A stretch of DNA of 38,266 bases from Candidatus Avelusimicrobium bubulum (GTDB lineage Bacteria > Elusimicrobiota > Elusimicrobia > Elusimicrobiales > Elusimicrobiaceae), in assembly GCA_902798835.1 (NCBI GenBank), contig CADBYN010000012.1, forward strand, positions 1 to 38,266, read 5' to 3'. The notes below the pieces were generated by a model. That model made no database searches. It was not told where the DNA came from and was given only the letters and a program-made list of their open reading frames with translations. Within the stretch, counting starts at the first letter, position 1. Every line of letters starts with the position of its first letter. A program made the position numbers and the translations under genes. Of the stretch, positions 31,325-38,266 are shown piece after piece.

Positions 31325-31948
31325 ATGAAGGTACTACTCATTAACGGAAGTCCACACAGAGAGGGATGCACTTTTACGGCATTAAATGAAATTGCCACCA
31401 CACTTCAAAAAAACGGCGTTGAGTCCGAAATTTTCCAAATCGGCATGAAACCGATTGCTGGCTGCATTGCTTGCGGTAAATGCCGCCAAATCGGCAAATG
31501 TATTTTTGATGATGATGGCGTAAATAAAATAGCCGTACGCCTAGACGAGTTTGATGGCATTGTAATTGGTTCCCCTGTATATTATGCGGGGCCTGCGGGT
31601 CAAATTTGTGCATTCTGTGACCGGTTATTCTTCTCTAAAGCCCCTAAAATGGCAGGCAAATTGGCAGCGGCCGTAGTAGCTTGCCGCCGCGGTGGTGCTT
31701 CCGCCGCGCTGATGCGTCTGAACAAATATTTCGGCATTACCAATATGCAGGTGGTAGGATCTCAGTATTGGAACATGGTACACGGTTTTAGACCCGAAGA
31801 TGTGCTCAAAGATAAAGAAGGTATGCAAACCATGCGCACATTGGCACAAAATATGGCCTGGCTCTTAAAATGCATTGAGGCCGGCAAAAAAAGCGGTATT
31901 AACAAGCCGCAATATGAACCCATCACATTTACAAACTTCATCAAATAA
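31325..31948 (+). CDS. Flavodoxin-like NADPH-dependent FMN reductase
   Basis: A 207-residue flavodoxin-fold protein. LLINGSPHREGCTFTALNEI (residues 4-23) is the FMN-phosphate loop, GSPVYYAGPAGQICAFCDR near 84-102 is the flavin isoalloxazine site, and CIACGKCRQIGKC gives four Cys near residues 47-59. This Cys pattern is common in the family and recalls iron-sulfur flavoproteins, where a 4Fe-4S cluster may be held. The redox partner is unknown. ATG 31325 is preferred because GGGAGG lies just upstream; an earlier start at 31301 lies ahead of that site. It is a single-gene unit. Confidence 0.85.
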   Translation: MKVLLINGSPHREGCTFTALNEIATTLQKNGVESEIFQIGMKPIAGCIACGKCRQIGKCIFDDDGVNKIAVRLDEFDGIVIGSPVYYAGPAGQICAFCDRLFFSKAPKMAGKLAAAVVACRRGGASAALMRLNKYFGITNMQVVGSQYWNMVHGFRPEDVLKDKEGMQTMRTLAQNMAWLLKCIEAGKKSGINKPQYEPITFTNFIK

Positions 31949-31968
31949 AAATAAATGGACAAAATACA

Positions 31969-31996
31969 CAAGCCGCCTCTAGTTAGAGGCGGCTTG
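31969..31996. terminator. Terminator between convergent genes
   Basis: Stem CAAGCCGCCTCT / AGAGGCGGCTTG (12 bp) with an AGTT loop. T-runs are short on both strands, but the position between convergent stop codons supports a terminator. Confidence 0.7.
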
Positions 31997-32017
31997 TTAT
32001 GTTAATCATAGGTTATG

Positions 32018-32758
32018 TTATTGCCACTTGCATTTAACGGCACACAATTCTTCTTGCGTCTGCGTATGGATAAGCGCATGTAGCGTATTATGTTCGTCTA
32101 GTTTTTGAACTTTACAGGTAAGTTGCTCGCCGCATTTAATTTCTTTTTTAAATACGATGTCTACGTCCTTTAGTTTCTTGTCGTGTTTCCACGCATAAGG
32201 TAGCGGCTCTAGCGCCCAAACAATGTAATTGCCGTTGTTGGCATGCATATTTACGTCAATATCGTTGTAGCGTACTTTAAAGGTTTCTTCGTAATCGGTC
32301 TGTGTAAGCGCGGGTATTTTGCTAAATTTTAAATCCGTTTCCCCGGGAACAAATTTAATCATATTTTCGTTGTTTTTTAGCACTTCTCCCACATGGGCGA
32401 TTTCCAACGTTTCGCTATTCACCAGCGCCCACACACTAGATGCCCGCCCACACAACTTACCGTCGCTAAACATTTCAAAATTACGATACGCAAACAGGCG
32501 GTTATATCCGCGCGGTTGAGTCCTAATAGTGAGTGGCCTTCCATGGACGGGATAATCGGCAAATTCAATGCGGTATTTCAGGAGCACCCACATCAGTTTT
32601 TGCGGGTAAATAGTAGAATAACCAAACCCCAACTTTTCGGCACTTTCCGCCGCCAAATCTTGAAAAAAATTGAGCAGCGCAAACGGTTTTAACCGGTCGT
32701 TACAGTCGCTGTCCGAATAACGAATATGTATCGTCTTTTCCAGTATTAAATCCTGCAT
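32018..32758 (-). CDS. Acyl-ACP thioesterase (FatA/FatB-like)
   Basis: A 246-residue double-hotdog enzyme that releases fatty acids from acyl carrier protein. The first hotdog has RYSDSDCNDRLKPFALLNF and KYRIEFADYPVHGRPLTI; the second starts near residue 155 with VRYNDIDVNMHANNGNYIVW, holding the catalytic Asn-x-His pair of the Fat family. ATG 32758 is preferred, because GGAGGGGGAAG is just upstream and the family N-terminus begins there; a longer frame to 32857 would run into the permease gene. It lies 19 nt after the permease stop, so both are probably cotranscribed. It may set the chain length of released fatty acids. Confidence 0.85.
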   Translation of the reverse strand: MQDLILEKTIHIRYSDSDCNDRLKPFALLNFFQDLAAESAEKLGFGYSTIYPQKLMWVLLKYRIEFADYPVHGRPLTIRTQPRGYNRLFAYRNFEMFSDGKLCGRASSVWALVNSETLEIAHVGEVLKNNENMIKFVPGETDLKFSKIPALTQTDYEETFKVRYNDIDVNMHANNGNYIVWALEPLPYAWKHDKKLKDVDIVFKKEIKCGEQLTCKVQKLDEHNTLHALIHTQTQEELCAVKCKWQ

Positions 32759-32777
32759 AATCTTCCCCCTCCGCCTG

Positions 32778-34031
32778 TTAAATTCTTCCTTTAAACTCAA
32801 AACCAATTTTCTCCACAGCTTCTTTGATTTCTTCATCGGTGGGATTACCTTGTACATAGGCCTTTCCCTCGCTCACATTTACCGTTACTTTTTTGACAGA
32901 TTTTAATTTGCCGATGGCGTTTGTTACGTTGACTTTGCAATGATTACAATTCATGCCGTCAATTCTAAACACGGTGGCCTTTACCAAGTCAGTATCGTTG
33001 GCCACTTTCGCTTGTTCTCTATGTTTTTTAAGCAACATAGCATTTATAAAAAGGGCCAGCAGTATGACCGAACAAATCACCTTAAAACAATAGAAATGCC
33101 CATGTTGGTGCGCTGTCATCGTAAAATTAGAAACATCAAACCAACCGGCGGGCAGGAAGTTATCTATAATAAGGCCCGAAGCAATAGCCCCTATCACTAG
33201 CGTCGTCAAATAAAGGGCAAATGTTTTTTTCCCCAACACCTTACCGATTACCAACATAGACGCAATATTGGCTGCCGGCCCCGCCATCAAAAGAACAAGC
33301 GCCGTTCCCGGGCTCATCCCCTTTAGCATAAGCGCGATGGCTATGGGGATGGATCCCGTCGCGCAGACGTACATAGGAACGGCCACCAATAGCACAAGCA
33401 ACATCGTCAAAATAGTATTATGACCAAACATCATAAAAAAGTTATCCGGCACAAAATAGGCAATCAACCCGGCAACGATTAAGCCGAATAAAAGCATCTT
33501 CCCGATATCTTCCATCATCTCCACGTAGCCGTATTGAAATATTCTCTTTAATTTTTGGATAAAAGATAACTGGGTTTCTTGTTTCTGTTCTGCAACTTGA
33601 ACAGGAGTTACGTTTTGCTGCGAAGTAAAAATGTTGGTAGTGAGCCCCGCAAACATAGCGGTAAACAGGGCCACTATCGGGCGGATAATGGCAAAGGGAA
33701 GCCCAAGCAAAGAATAGGTAGCAATAATGGAGTCCACCCCTGTCTGTGGTGTGGCGATTAAAAAAGCAATCACGGATCCTTTAGAAGCACCTTCTCGGTA
33801 CAAGGCCATAGCCGTGGGAATAACGCCGCAAGAACACAACGGCAAAGGAATCCCAAATAATGTTGCGTACAAAACCGATACCCAATTGTTTTGGGATAGA
33901 TATTTGGAAAATAATTGTTGCGGCACGAGGACATGTAAAATTCCGGCAAATAAAAACCCTAGCAACAGGTAAAACGACATCGTGTTAAATATTGAAAATA
34001 TAGTTACGGCTATTTCTTTTATAAATTGCAT
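32778..34031 (-). CDS. Metal efflux permease with HMA domain (SO_0444/ArsP_1-type)
   Basis: A 417-residue protein. Residues 1-310 form the DUF318/ArsP_1 permease with about eight to ten membrane segments and the family motif PLPLCSCGVIPTAMALYREG near residues 59-78. A second conserved part is MYVCATGSIPIAIALMLKG near 220-240. Residues about 350-417 are a heavy-metal-associated domain with GMNCNHC (CxxC). A His-rich TAHQHGH stretch lies before the last helix. The SO_0444-type proteins export Cu or Zn. GGGGAGA is 8 nt before ATG 34031. It is divergent from the CDF transporter gene. Confidence 0.87.
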   Translation of the reverse strand: MQFIKEIAVTIFSIFNTMSFYLLLGFLFAGILHVLVPQQLFSKYLSQNNWVSVLYATLFGIPLPLCSCGVIPTAMALYREGASKGSVIAFLIATPQTGVDSIIATYSLLGLPFAIIRPIVALFTAMFAGLTTNIFTSQQNVTPVQVAEQKQETQLSFIQKLKRIFQYGYVEMMEDIGKMLLFGLIVAGLIAYFVPDNFFMMFGHNTILTMLLVLLVAVPMYVCATGSIPIAIALMLKGMSPGTALVLLMAGPAANIASMLVIGKVLGKKTFALYLTTLVIGAIASGLIIDNFLPAGWFDVSNFTMTAHQHGHFYCFKVICSVILLALFINAMLLKKHREQAKVANDTDLVKATVFRIDGMNCNHCKVNVTNAIGKLKSVKKVTVNVSEGKAYVQGNPTDEEIKEAVEKIGFEFKGRI

Positions 34032-34058
34032 GTGGAAATCTCCCCTTTGGCTCTTTAT

Positions 34059-34067
34059 AGTATAGCA
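34059..34067 (-). promoter_or_regulatory. Extended -10 box of the permease-thioesterase operon
   Basis: On the minus strand TGCTATACT (34067-34059) lies 27 nt before ATG 34031, leaving room for the ribosome-binding site. Confidence 0.6.
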
Positions 34068-34149
34068 AAATACGGCGGACTGCTTTTCACTTCATTTAGA
34101 ATTTTCCCCCCTTCTATTTAACTCTAAAAAGTAGAACTAACACAATAAA

Positions 34150-34158
34150 TGATAAAAT
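34150..34158 (+). promoter_or_regulatory. Extended -10 box of the CDF transporter gene
   Basis: TGATAAAAT, of the TGnTAnnnT form, lies 34 nt before ATG 34193, with TGAGGAAA as ribosome-binding site in the leader. No -35 is clear. Confidence 0.4.
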
Positions 34159-34192
34159 AAAAAAGAAATAAAAATTATTGAGGAAAACCGAT

Positions 34193-35329
34193 ATGGAAAC
34201 CACATCGGACATGCACTCTTTGGCGGCCGCGCGTGAAACAGTTATTGTCAAAACCAGTATCATTGGCATCGTAACCAATGTGTTACTTGCCTCATTTAAA
34301 GCCGTTGTGGGATTGCTGGCCAATTCAATTGCCATTATTTTGGATGGGGTAAATAACCTCTCGGATGCCTTATCTTCACTTATCACAATTATCGGGGCTA
34401 AACTGGCCGGTAAACAACCGGACAAAGAACATCCCTTGGGGCATGGGCGAATAGAGTATTTAAGTGCTATGCTCGTGTCTGCCATCGTACTCTACGCCGG
34501 GATTATCGCGCTAATACAATCATTCAAAAAAATACTTCATCCGCAAGAAGTTAACTATTCTGCCTTGACGCTGACCGTGCTGGTGGTGGCCATTGTAGTC
34601 AAAATTATACTTGGGCGGTATGTAAAAAAACAAGGCAAACAGGTTCATTCGGGGGCACTTGTGGCATCGGGTTCGGATGCATCGTTTGATGCTATTTTGT
34701 CGGCCTCGGTGCTGGCATGTGCGGTGTTATATTTGTGTTGCGGCATCTTATTAGAGGCCTATGTAGGCGCGATTATTTCGCTCTTTATTATTAAAGCCGG
34801 GCATGACATGTTGCAAGAAACATTAGATGATATTTTAGGGCACCGTCCAGACGCCTCCTTAGTCAAACAGGTAACACAAATTATCCAAGCCGAACCCGGC
34901 GTACACGGCGTATATGATCTACTCATTAACAACTACGGACCAAATAAAAATTACGCTTCTTTACACTTAGAATTAGACGATACATTGACTGTAGCAGAAG
35001 TAGACAAACTAACCCGAAAAATAGAAAATGATGTATTTCGTCAAACGGGGATTATTTTAACCGGGGTGGGAGTGTATGCTTTTAACACCAGCGATGCGGA
35101 AGCAGCGCAAATGCGCAACCAGGTGCAAAAAATAGTACTCTCGCACGATTGGGCCTTGCAAATGCATGGGTTTTATTTAGATACTGCACAAAAGAAACTG
35201 CAATTTGATGTAGTGCTGAGTTTTGACGTAGAGCACAAAGAGGCCATCAAAACCTTAACCCAAGAAGTACAAGCTGCCTTTCCCGACTACGCCATACACA
35301 TCACGCCGGATATAGATATTGCAGACTAA
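34193..35329 (+). CDS. Cation diffusion facilitator (Zn/Cd/Fe efflux)
   Basis: A 378-residue CDF protein. The membrane part (about residues 15-215) has six helices. The first metal-site helix reads LDGVNNLSDALSSLI (Asp-x5-Asp), then HPLGHGRIEYL, and the fifth helix carries SDASFDAILSASVLA. Residues 215-290 are the cytoplasmic dimerisation domain. An additional 85-residue C-terminal domain of alternating strands follows. Metal is exported with proton exchange. ATG 34193 is chosen because TGAGGAAA lies 6 nt upstream and the TTG at 34178 would leave no site. It shares a divergent promoter region with the permease, which suggests a joint response to a metal. Confidence 0.9.
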   Translation: METTSDMHSLAAARETVIVKTSIIGIVTNVLLASFKAVVGLLANSIAIILDGVNNLSDALSSLITIIGAKLAGKQPDKEHPLGHGRIEYLSAMLVSAIVLYAGIIALIQSFKKILHPQEVNYSALTLTVLVVAIVVKIILGRYVKKQGKQVHSGALVASGSDASFDAILSASVLACAVLYLCCGILLEAYVGAIISLFIIKAGHDMLQETLDDILGHRPDASLVKQVTQIIQAEPGVHGVYDLLINNYGPNKNYASLHLELDDTLTVAEVDKLTRKIENDVFRQTGIILTGVGVYAFNTSDAEAAQMRNQVQKIVLSHDWALQMHGFYLDTAQKKLQFDVVLSFDVEHKEAIKTLTQEVQAAFPDYAIHITPDIDIAD

Positions 35330-35412
35330 CTTTGGCTCTTTTCCTCCGCCTACGCTTAACTGCAAGGGAAGCCTTTAATGTCCCAAATATGCAAAAAAGG
35401 GCATAGCAAAAT

Positions 35413-35421
35413 TGCTACAAT
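35413..35421 (+). promoter_or_regulatory. Extended -10 box of the VanX-like gene
   Basis: TGCTACAAT, identical to the box at 31271-31279, lies 19 nt before ATG 35440, with AAAGAGG in between as ribosome-binding site. Confidence 0.55.
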
Positions 35422-35439
35422 AGCCAAAGAGGTAAAAAT

Positions 35440-36114
35440 ATGAAAAAGATAATTATAGGGTTGGTTTTGTTAATAGGAGTATTTCCTGCTTTTGCGGATA
35501 CCATTTCCACCGACAAAAGCGGTTTTGACAAGATTTATAACGTCATTGATGACGCTGTATTTGATTTGCGTTATTATTCGCCGTATAATTTTACCGGCCA
35601 CAAAATTAGAGGTTATAAAGCCCCTGTGGCGTACCTGACCAAAGAGGCTCTGCAAGCATTGGCGGTAGCTGCGGCCGATTTACGTGCACAGGGTTACCGC
35701 ATTTTAGTATGGGATTCGTACCGCCCGCAAAAAGCTGTAGACCATTTTGTAGAGTGGATCAATGACCCCAGTGACCCGGGGAATAAAAGTTTTTATCCCG
35801 AGTTGGAGAAATCGGACTTAATTGCCGGTGTCTATATTATGCCCAAATCCGGCCATACACGCGGGAGCACCATTGATTTAACCATCATCAAGCAAGACGG
35901 CTCTTTTGTAGATATGGGAGGAACTTTTGATTTATTTAGTCCTATCTCTCACCCGGATTACAAAAAACTAACCAAAAAGCAAAAACACAATCGCCAAACC
36001 TTGCGCGACGCTATGGTAAAGGCGGGCTTTAATCCTCTTGATTCGGAGTGGTGGCACTTTACGCTCAAAAACGAGCCGTACCCGGATACTTACTTTAACT
36101 TTGACGTGGAGTAA
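35440..36114 (+). CDS. vanX: D-alanyl-D-alanine dipeptidase (VanX-like)
   Basis: A 224-residue zinc peptidase with a signal peptide (MKKIIIGLVLLIGVFPAFA), so it probably acts in the periplasm. SGH139TRGSTID146 and EWWH (Glu203, His206) give the zinc ligands and catalytic Glu in the VanX spacing (His-x6-Asp, Glu-x2-His). WDSYRPQKAV carries the conserved Arg. VanX of resistance operons is cytoplasmic, and there are no vanH, vanA, vanR or vanS genes here, so a role in recycling D-Ala-D-Ala or murein peptides is more likely than vancomycin resistance. It is 2 nt from the HAD-type lipoprotein gene. Confidence 0.88.
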   Translation: MKKIIIGLVLLIGVFPAFADTISTDKSGFDKIYNVIDDAVFDLRYYSPYNFTGHKIRGYKAPVAYLTKEALQALAVAAADLRAQGYRILVWDSYRPQKAVDHFVEWINDPSDPGNKSFYPELEKSDLIAGVYIMPKSGHTRGSTIDLTIIKQDGSFVDMGGTFDLFSPISHPDYKKLTKKQKHNRQTLRDAMVKAGFNPLDSEWWHFTLKNEPYPDTYFNFDVE

Positions 36115-36116
36115 GC

Positions 36117-37130
36117 ATGAAAAAACTTCTCTTATTTCTGTTTGCGATAGTTTTACTCACGGGTTGTACGCACCAACTAAAGAAAGATAATCTTTCGCTT
36201 TGGAACGATACTGCCCCCGCTAAACAAGCACTTGTAGATTATGTGCAAACGGTCACAGACAAAAAATCGCCCGATTTTATTCCGGTAGAAAACCGCGTGG
36301 CCGTGTTTGACTTGGACGGAACACTTATATTGGAAACAGACCCGACCTATTTTGATTGGGCACTGTTTGAACACCGCGTATTGGATGACGCTAGTTACAA
36401 ACCTACCCAAGAACAATTAACAGCGGCCAAAAACTCGCGCGAGAAAGGCATTTTTCCGTCGTTAAATAATAACCGCGAAAAAATGGTTTCCGAAGCATAC
36501 CAAGGGCTTACGGTGCAAGAATTTTATGATTTTGTCCGTGCGTTTATGCAGGAAGACCAACCCGGTTTTGAGGGTATGAAACGCGGAGATATCTTCTATA
36601 AACCTATGCTGGAAGTGGTGGAATATCTGGTCAAAAATAAATTTACGGTTTACATTTGCAGCGGCACGGACCGCTTGACCGTCCGCCCTCTTATTGAAGC
36701 CAATATGCCTTATATTCCCAATACCCAAATCCTCGGTTCCGACAGCACGATTGTGGCGAGCGGACAAGGGAGAAAAGATGGGCTTGAGTATATATTTGAA
36801 AAAGGCGACAAACTCGTTTTGGGCGGTAAAAACCTCGTTAAAAACCTGCAAATGAACAAAGTATCACTCATTGAGCGGGAAATCGGCGTACAGCCCGTAC
36901 TGGCCTTTGGAAATACGTTTAGTGATGCCAGCATGGTAAACTACACCATTTACAACAATAAATACAAAGCCCTCGGCTTTATGCTTGAATGTGATGATTT
37001 GGAACGCGAATACGGCAACCTGAAAAAAGCTCAAAAAATGCGCGAGGGGTGTGAAAAATACGGTTGGATTTGCGTGTCCATGCGCGACGATTGGAAAACC
37101 ATTTACGGTGACGGTATCAAACGTCGTTAG
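36117..37130 (+). CDS. HAD-superfamily phosphatase, lipoprotein
   Basis: A 337-residue protein with lipobox LLTGC (Cys17), so it is probably anchored in the envelope. HAD motif I is VFDLDGTLI near residues 62-70. Motif II is YICSGTDR near residue 181, and motif IV is FGNTFSDASM near 261-270. The pattern is like phosphoserine-phosphatase-type HAD enzymes. The substrate is unknown. Exported HAD phosphatases are unusual but known. It lies 2 nt after the VanX-like gene and 28 nt before the PreA-like gene, so one operon is likely. Confidence 0.82.
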   Translation: MKKLLLFLFAIVLLTGCTHQLKKDNLSLWNDTAPAKQALVDYVQTVTDKKSPDFIPVENRVAVFDLDGTLILETDPTYFDWALFEHRVLDDASYKPTQEQLTAAKNSREKGIFPSLNNNREKMVSEAYQGLTVQEFYDFVRAFMQEDQPGFEGMKRGDIFYKPMLEVVEYLVKNKFTVYICSGTDRLTVRPLIEANMPYIPNTQILGSDSTIVASGQGRKDGLEYIFEKGDKLVLGGKNLVKNLQMNKVSLIEREIGVQPVLAFGNTFSDASMVNYTIYNNKYKALGFMLECDDLEREYGNLKKAQKMREGCEKYGWICVSMRDDWKTIYGDGIKRR

Positions 37131-37158
37131 TTGTAAGATTACCCCCTACGGAAAAATT

Positions 37159-38163
37159 ATGACTTCTACACTGCATACAAACATTTTGGGAATTGATTTT
37201 GAAAATCCGTTTTTGCTGGCTTCCGCCCCGCCGACAGCACTGGTGGAAAGCATTGATAAAGCATTTGGAATGGGATGGGGCGGAGCCGTACTTAAAACGA
37301 TCACGCCCGACGACTTGGAAATGAATGAGGCCTCCCCGCGCTATGCAGTGCTGACGGATAAAAAGCGCATTATCGGGTTTCAAAACATTGAACTTTTAAG
37401 CCATCAAACCATAAAATACTGGTGTGAAGGTATTAAATATCTCAAACACAAACACCCGTCCAAAATAATTATTGCGAGCATTATGTCCCCGGTAGATAAA
37501 ACCGCATGGCAAACGCTCGTTAAAACCTTAAACGATACACCGGCCGACGCATTTGAACTCAATTTTTCGTGCCCGCACGGAATGCCTGAAAAAGGTATTG
37601 GTATGGCCATCGGAACGGATGCGGAAGTATCGGCACAGATTACGGGTTGGGTGAAAGAAGTGGCACAGAAACCTGTGTTTGTGAAACTTTCGCCCAATGT
37701 AACCAACATAGCCGCTATTGGACAAGCCGTAGAAAAAGCGGGGGCAGACGGTCTTGCTGCTATCAATACGGTGCAGGGTTTTATGGGAATAGATTTGAAC
37801 ACATTGCGCCCTGTGTTGAATGTAAACCGCAAAACCACTTTCGGCGGATGTTCCGGCCCCATAGTACGCCCAATCGGGTTACGTTGTGTGGCACAGTTGC
37901 GCCAAACAAGTAAGTTACCCATTTTAGGACAGGGCGGTATTTCTACGTGGGAAGATGCCGCGCAATATATTGCTGCTGGAGCTGATGCAGTGCAAATTTG
38001 TACGGAAGTCATGCTTAATGGATACAAAATTATCGGTCCACTTCTCAAAGGATTGCACGATTATTTAGATGCCAAAGGATTTGCAGATATTAACGCGCTA
38101 AAAAACAAAGCAGTTGAGTTGCTTACCACGCACAAAGCATTGCAAAAAACGCCGCCCTCTTGA
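37159..38163 (+). CDS. PreA-like dihydropyrimidine/dihydroorotate dehydrogenase, possibly truncated
   Basis: A 334-residue flavoprotein of the DHOD fold, closest by motif to PreA. Features: NPFLLASAPPTA near residue 17, ELNFSCPHGMPEKGIGMAIG near 134-153, VFVKLSPNVTNI, GGCSGPIVRPIGLRCVAQLR, and the phosphate-binding ILGQGGIST and ADAVQICTEVM. PreA pairs with PreT to reduce uracil and thymine. Full PreA has a C-terminal ferredoxin domain of about 80 residues after YLDEKGF; here the frame stops soon after YLDAKGFADINALK. The stop at 38161-38163 lies at the suspected junction, so the real gene may go on. ATG 37159 is preferred because GGA lies 8 nt upstream; an earlier ATG at 37051 lies inside the previous gene. 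Confidence 0.8.
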   Translation: MTSTLHTNILGIDFENPFLLASAPPTALVESIDKAFGMGWGGAVLKTITPDDLEMNEASPRYAVLTDKKRIIGFQNIELLSHQTIKYWCEGIKYLKHKHPSKIIIASIMSPVDKTAWQTLVKTLNDTPADAFELNFSCPHGMPEKGIGMAIGTDAEVSAQITGWVKEVAQKPVFVKLSPNVTNIAAIGQAVEKAGADGLAAINTVQGFMGIDLNTLRPVLNVNRKTTFGGCSGPIVRPIGLRCVAQLRQTSKLPILGQGGISTWEDAAQYIAAGADAVQICTEVMLNGYKIIGPLLKGLHDYLDAKGFADINALKNKAVELLTTHKALQKTPPS

Positions 38164-38266
38164 TCGACGAGATGGCCACAGACAGCTTCCTTCTGAATCT
38201 TGGCGTCGGGATCCCCGGCGCGGTCGCGGACCATATCACCAATCCCAATATCTATATCCACGCCGA
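38160..38266 (+). CDS. CoA-transferase subunit fragment (both ends incomplete)
   Basis: From 38160 an open frame reads LIDEMATDSFLLNLGVGIPG and then AVADHITNPNIYIHAE to the window edge. This is the N-terminal nucleotide-like motif of class I CoA-transferases (ketoacid or acetate CoA-transferase beta-type subunit: NLGxGxP...VA...). The start of that family is missing: no start codon or ribosome-binding site fits, and about 20 residues before this point would be expected. GC is about 57% by hand count, higher than the genes before it, and codons end in C or G much more often. This looks like foreign DNA joined here. Confidence 0.6.
   Translation, partial: MIDEMATDSFLLNLGVGIPGAVADHITNPNIYIHA

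Noticed and set aside
35330-35429. Inverted repeat CTTTGGCT / AGCCAAAG upstream of the VanX-like gene
   Set aside because: Only 8 bp with 84 nt between arms, and the right arm overlaps the ribosome-binding site region; chance is likely.
35440-36114. Vancomycin resistance operon
   Set aside because: Only a VanX-like dipeptidase is present, with a signal peptide; no ligase, dehydrogenase or two-component genes.
37404-38048. Minus-strand open frame of 214 codons
   Set aside because: It is the shadow of the PreA-like gene, whose motifs are clear; the antisense product has no sensible domain.

Overview
The window reads as chromosomal DNA of a didermic (Gram-negative), probably anaerobic bacterium of moderate GC. 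My best guess, an inference and not a search result, is a gut-type Elusimicrobiota (Elusimicrobium-like). The support is a type IV pilin-like protein with a class III leader, beta-barrel proteins ending in Phe, MlaEFD and PagP (which need an outer membrane), several lipoproteins, and HydG, the maturase of [FeFe]-hydrogenases. I saw no rRNA, tRNA, CRISPR array, prophage or insertion sequence, and no gene-free stretch reaches 300 bases.

Layout. 1-3562 (minus): a pilin cut by the window edge, then an operon read leftward of a GT9-type glycosyltransferase, a 45-residue Cys-rich microprotein, a membrane protein and a TPR protein. 3614-6581: a lipoprotein (minus) divergent from a polyprenyl-phosphate sugar-phosphate transferase and an overlapping FAD oxidoreductase. 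6590-11684 (plus): a housekeeping run of NadD-YqeK fusion, LytR_C protein, RsfS with a histone-H1-like tail, ArgS with an unusual HIGH motif, and a PAP2 phosphatase. 11785-17790: a 2001-residue alpha-2-macroglobulin lacking the thioester. 17833-19741: divergent smpB and hydG. 19742-19978: two terminators flanking a nested inverted-repeat element. 19979-26357: mostly exported proteins of unknown role (porin, tandem-repeat protein, two secreted proteins, small beta-barrel) plus an AGCS amino-acid symporter. A 23-bp-phased array of three dyads lies between divergent genes at 23722-23783. 26427-26964: a tag (3-methyladenine glycosylase) pseudogene. 27060-31254: the envelope-lipid block, with pagP, a small secreted protein, and an mlaE-mlaF-mlaD-pqiC-like operon. 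31325-35329: a flavoprotein, an acyl-ACP thioesterase and a metal efflux permease with an HMA domain, divergent from a CDF transporter. 35440-38163: VanX-like dipeptidase, HAD-fold lipoprotein and PreA-like dehydrogenase. From about 38160 the sequence changes to a GC-richer CoA-transferase fragment that begins mid-gene, which suggests an assembly junction.

How the genes fit together. PagP uses phospholipids misplaced in the outer leaflet as acyl donors, and Mla-type systems move such lipids, so 27060-31254 looks like a locus for outer-membrane lipid asymmetry. The PagP residue matching the E. coli hydrocarbon-ruler glycine is Ser, which predicts a shorter acyl chain than palmitate. Regulation also looks distinctive. 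Extended -10 boxes of the form TGnTAnnnT recur between genes. Several genes without a Shine-Dalgarno sequence (the GT9 gene, the GT4 gene, smpB, hydG, the 27672 gene, mlaE) have a -10-like hexamer ending only 6-8 nt before the start codon, so their mRNAs may be leaderless.
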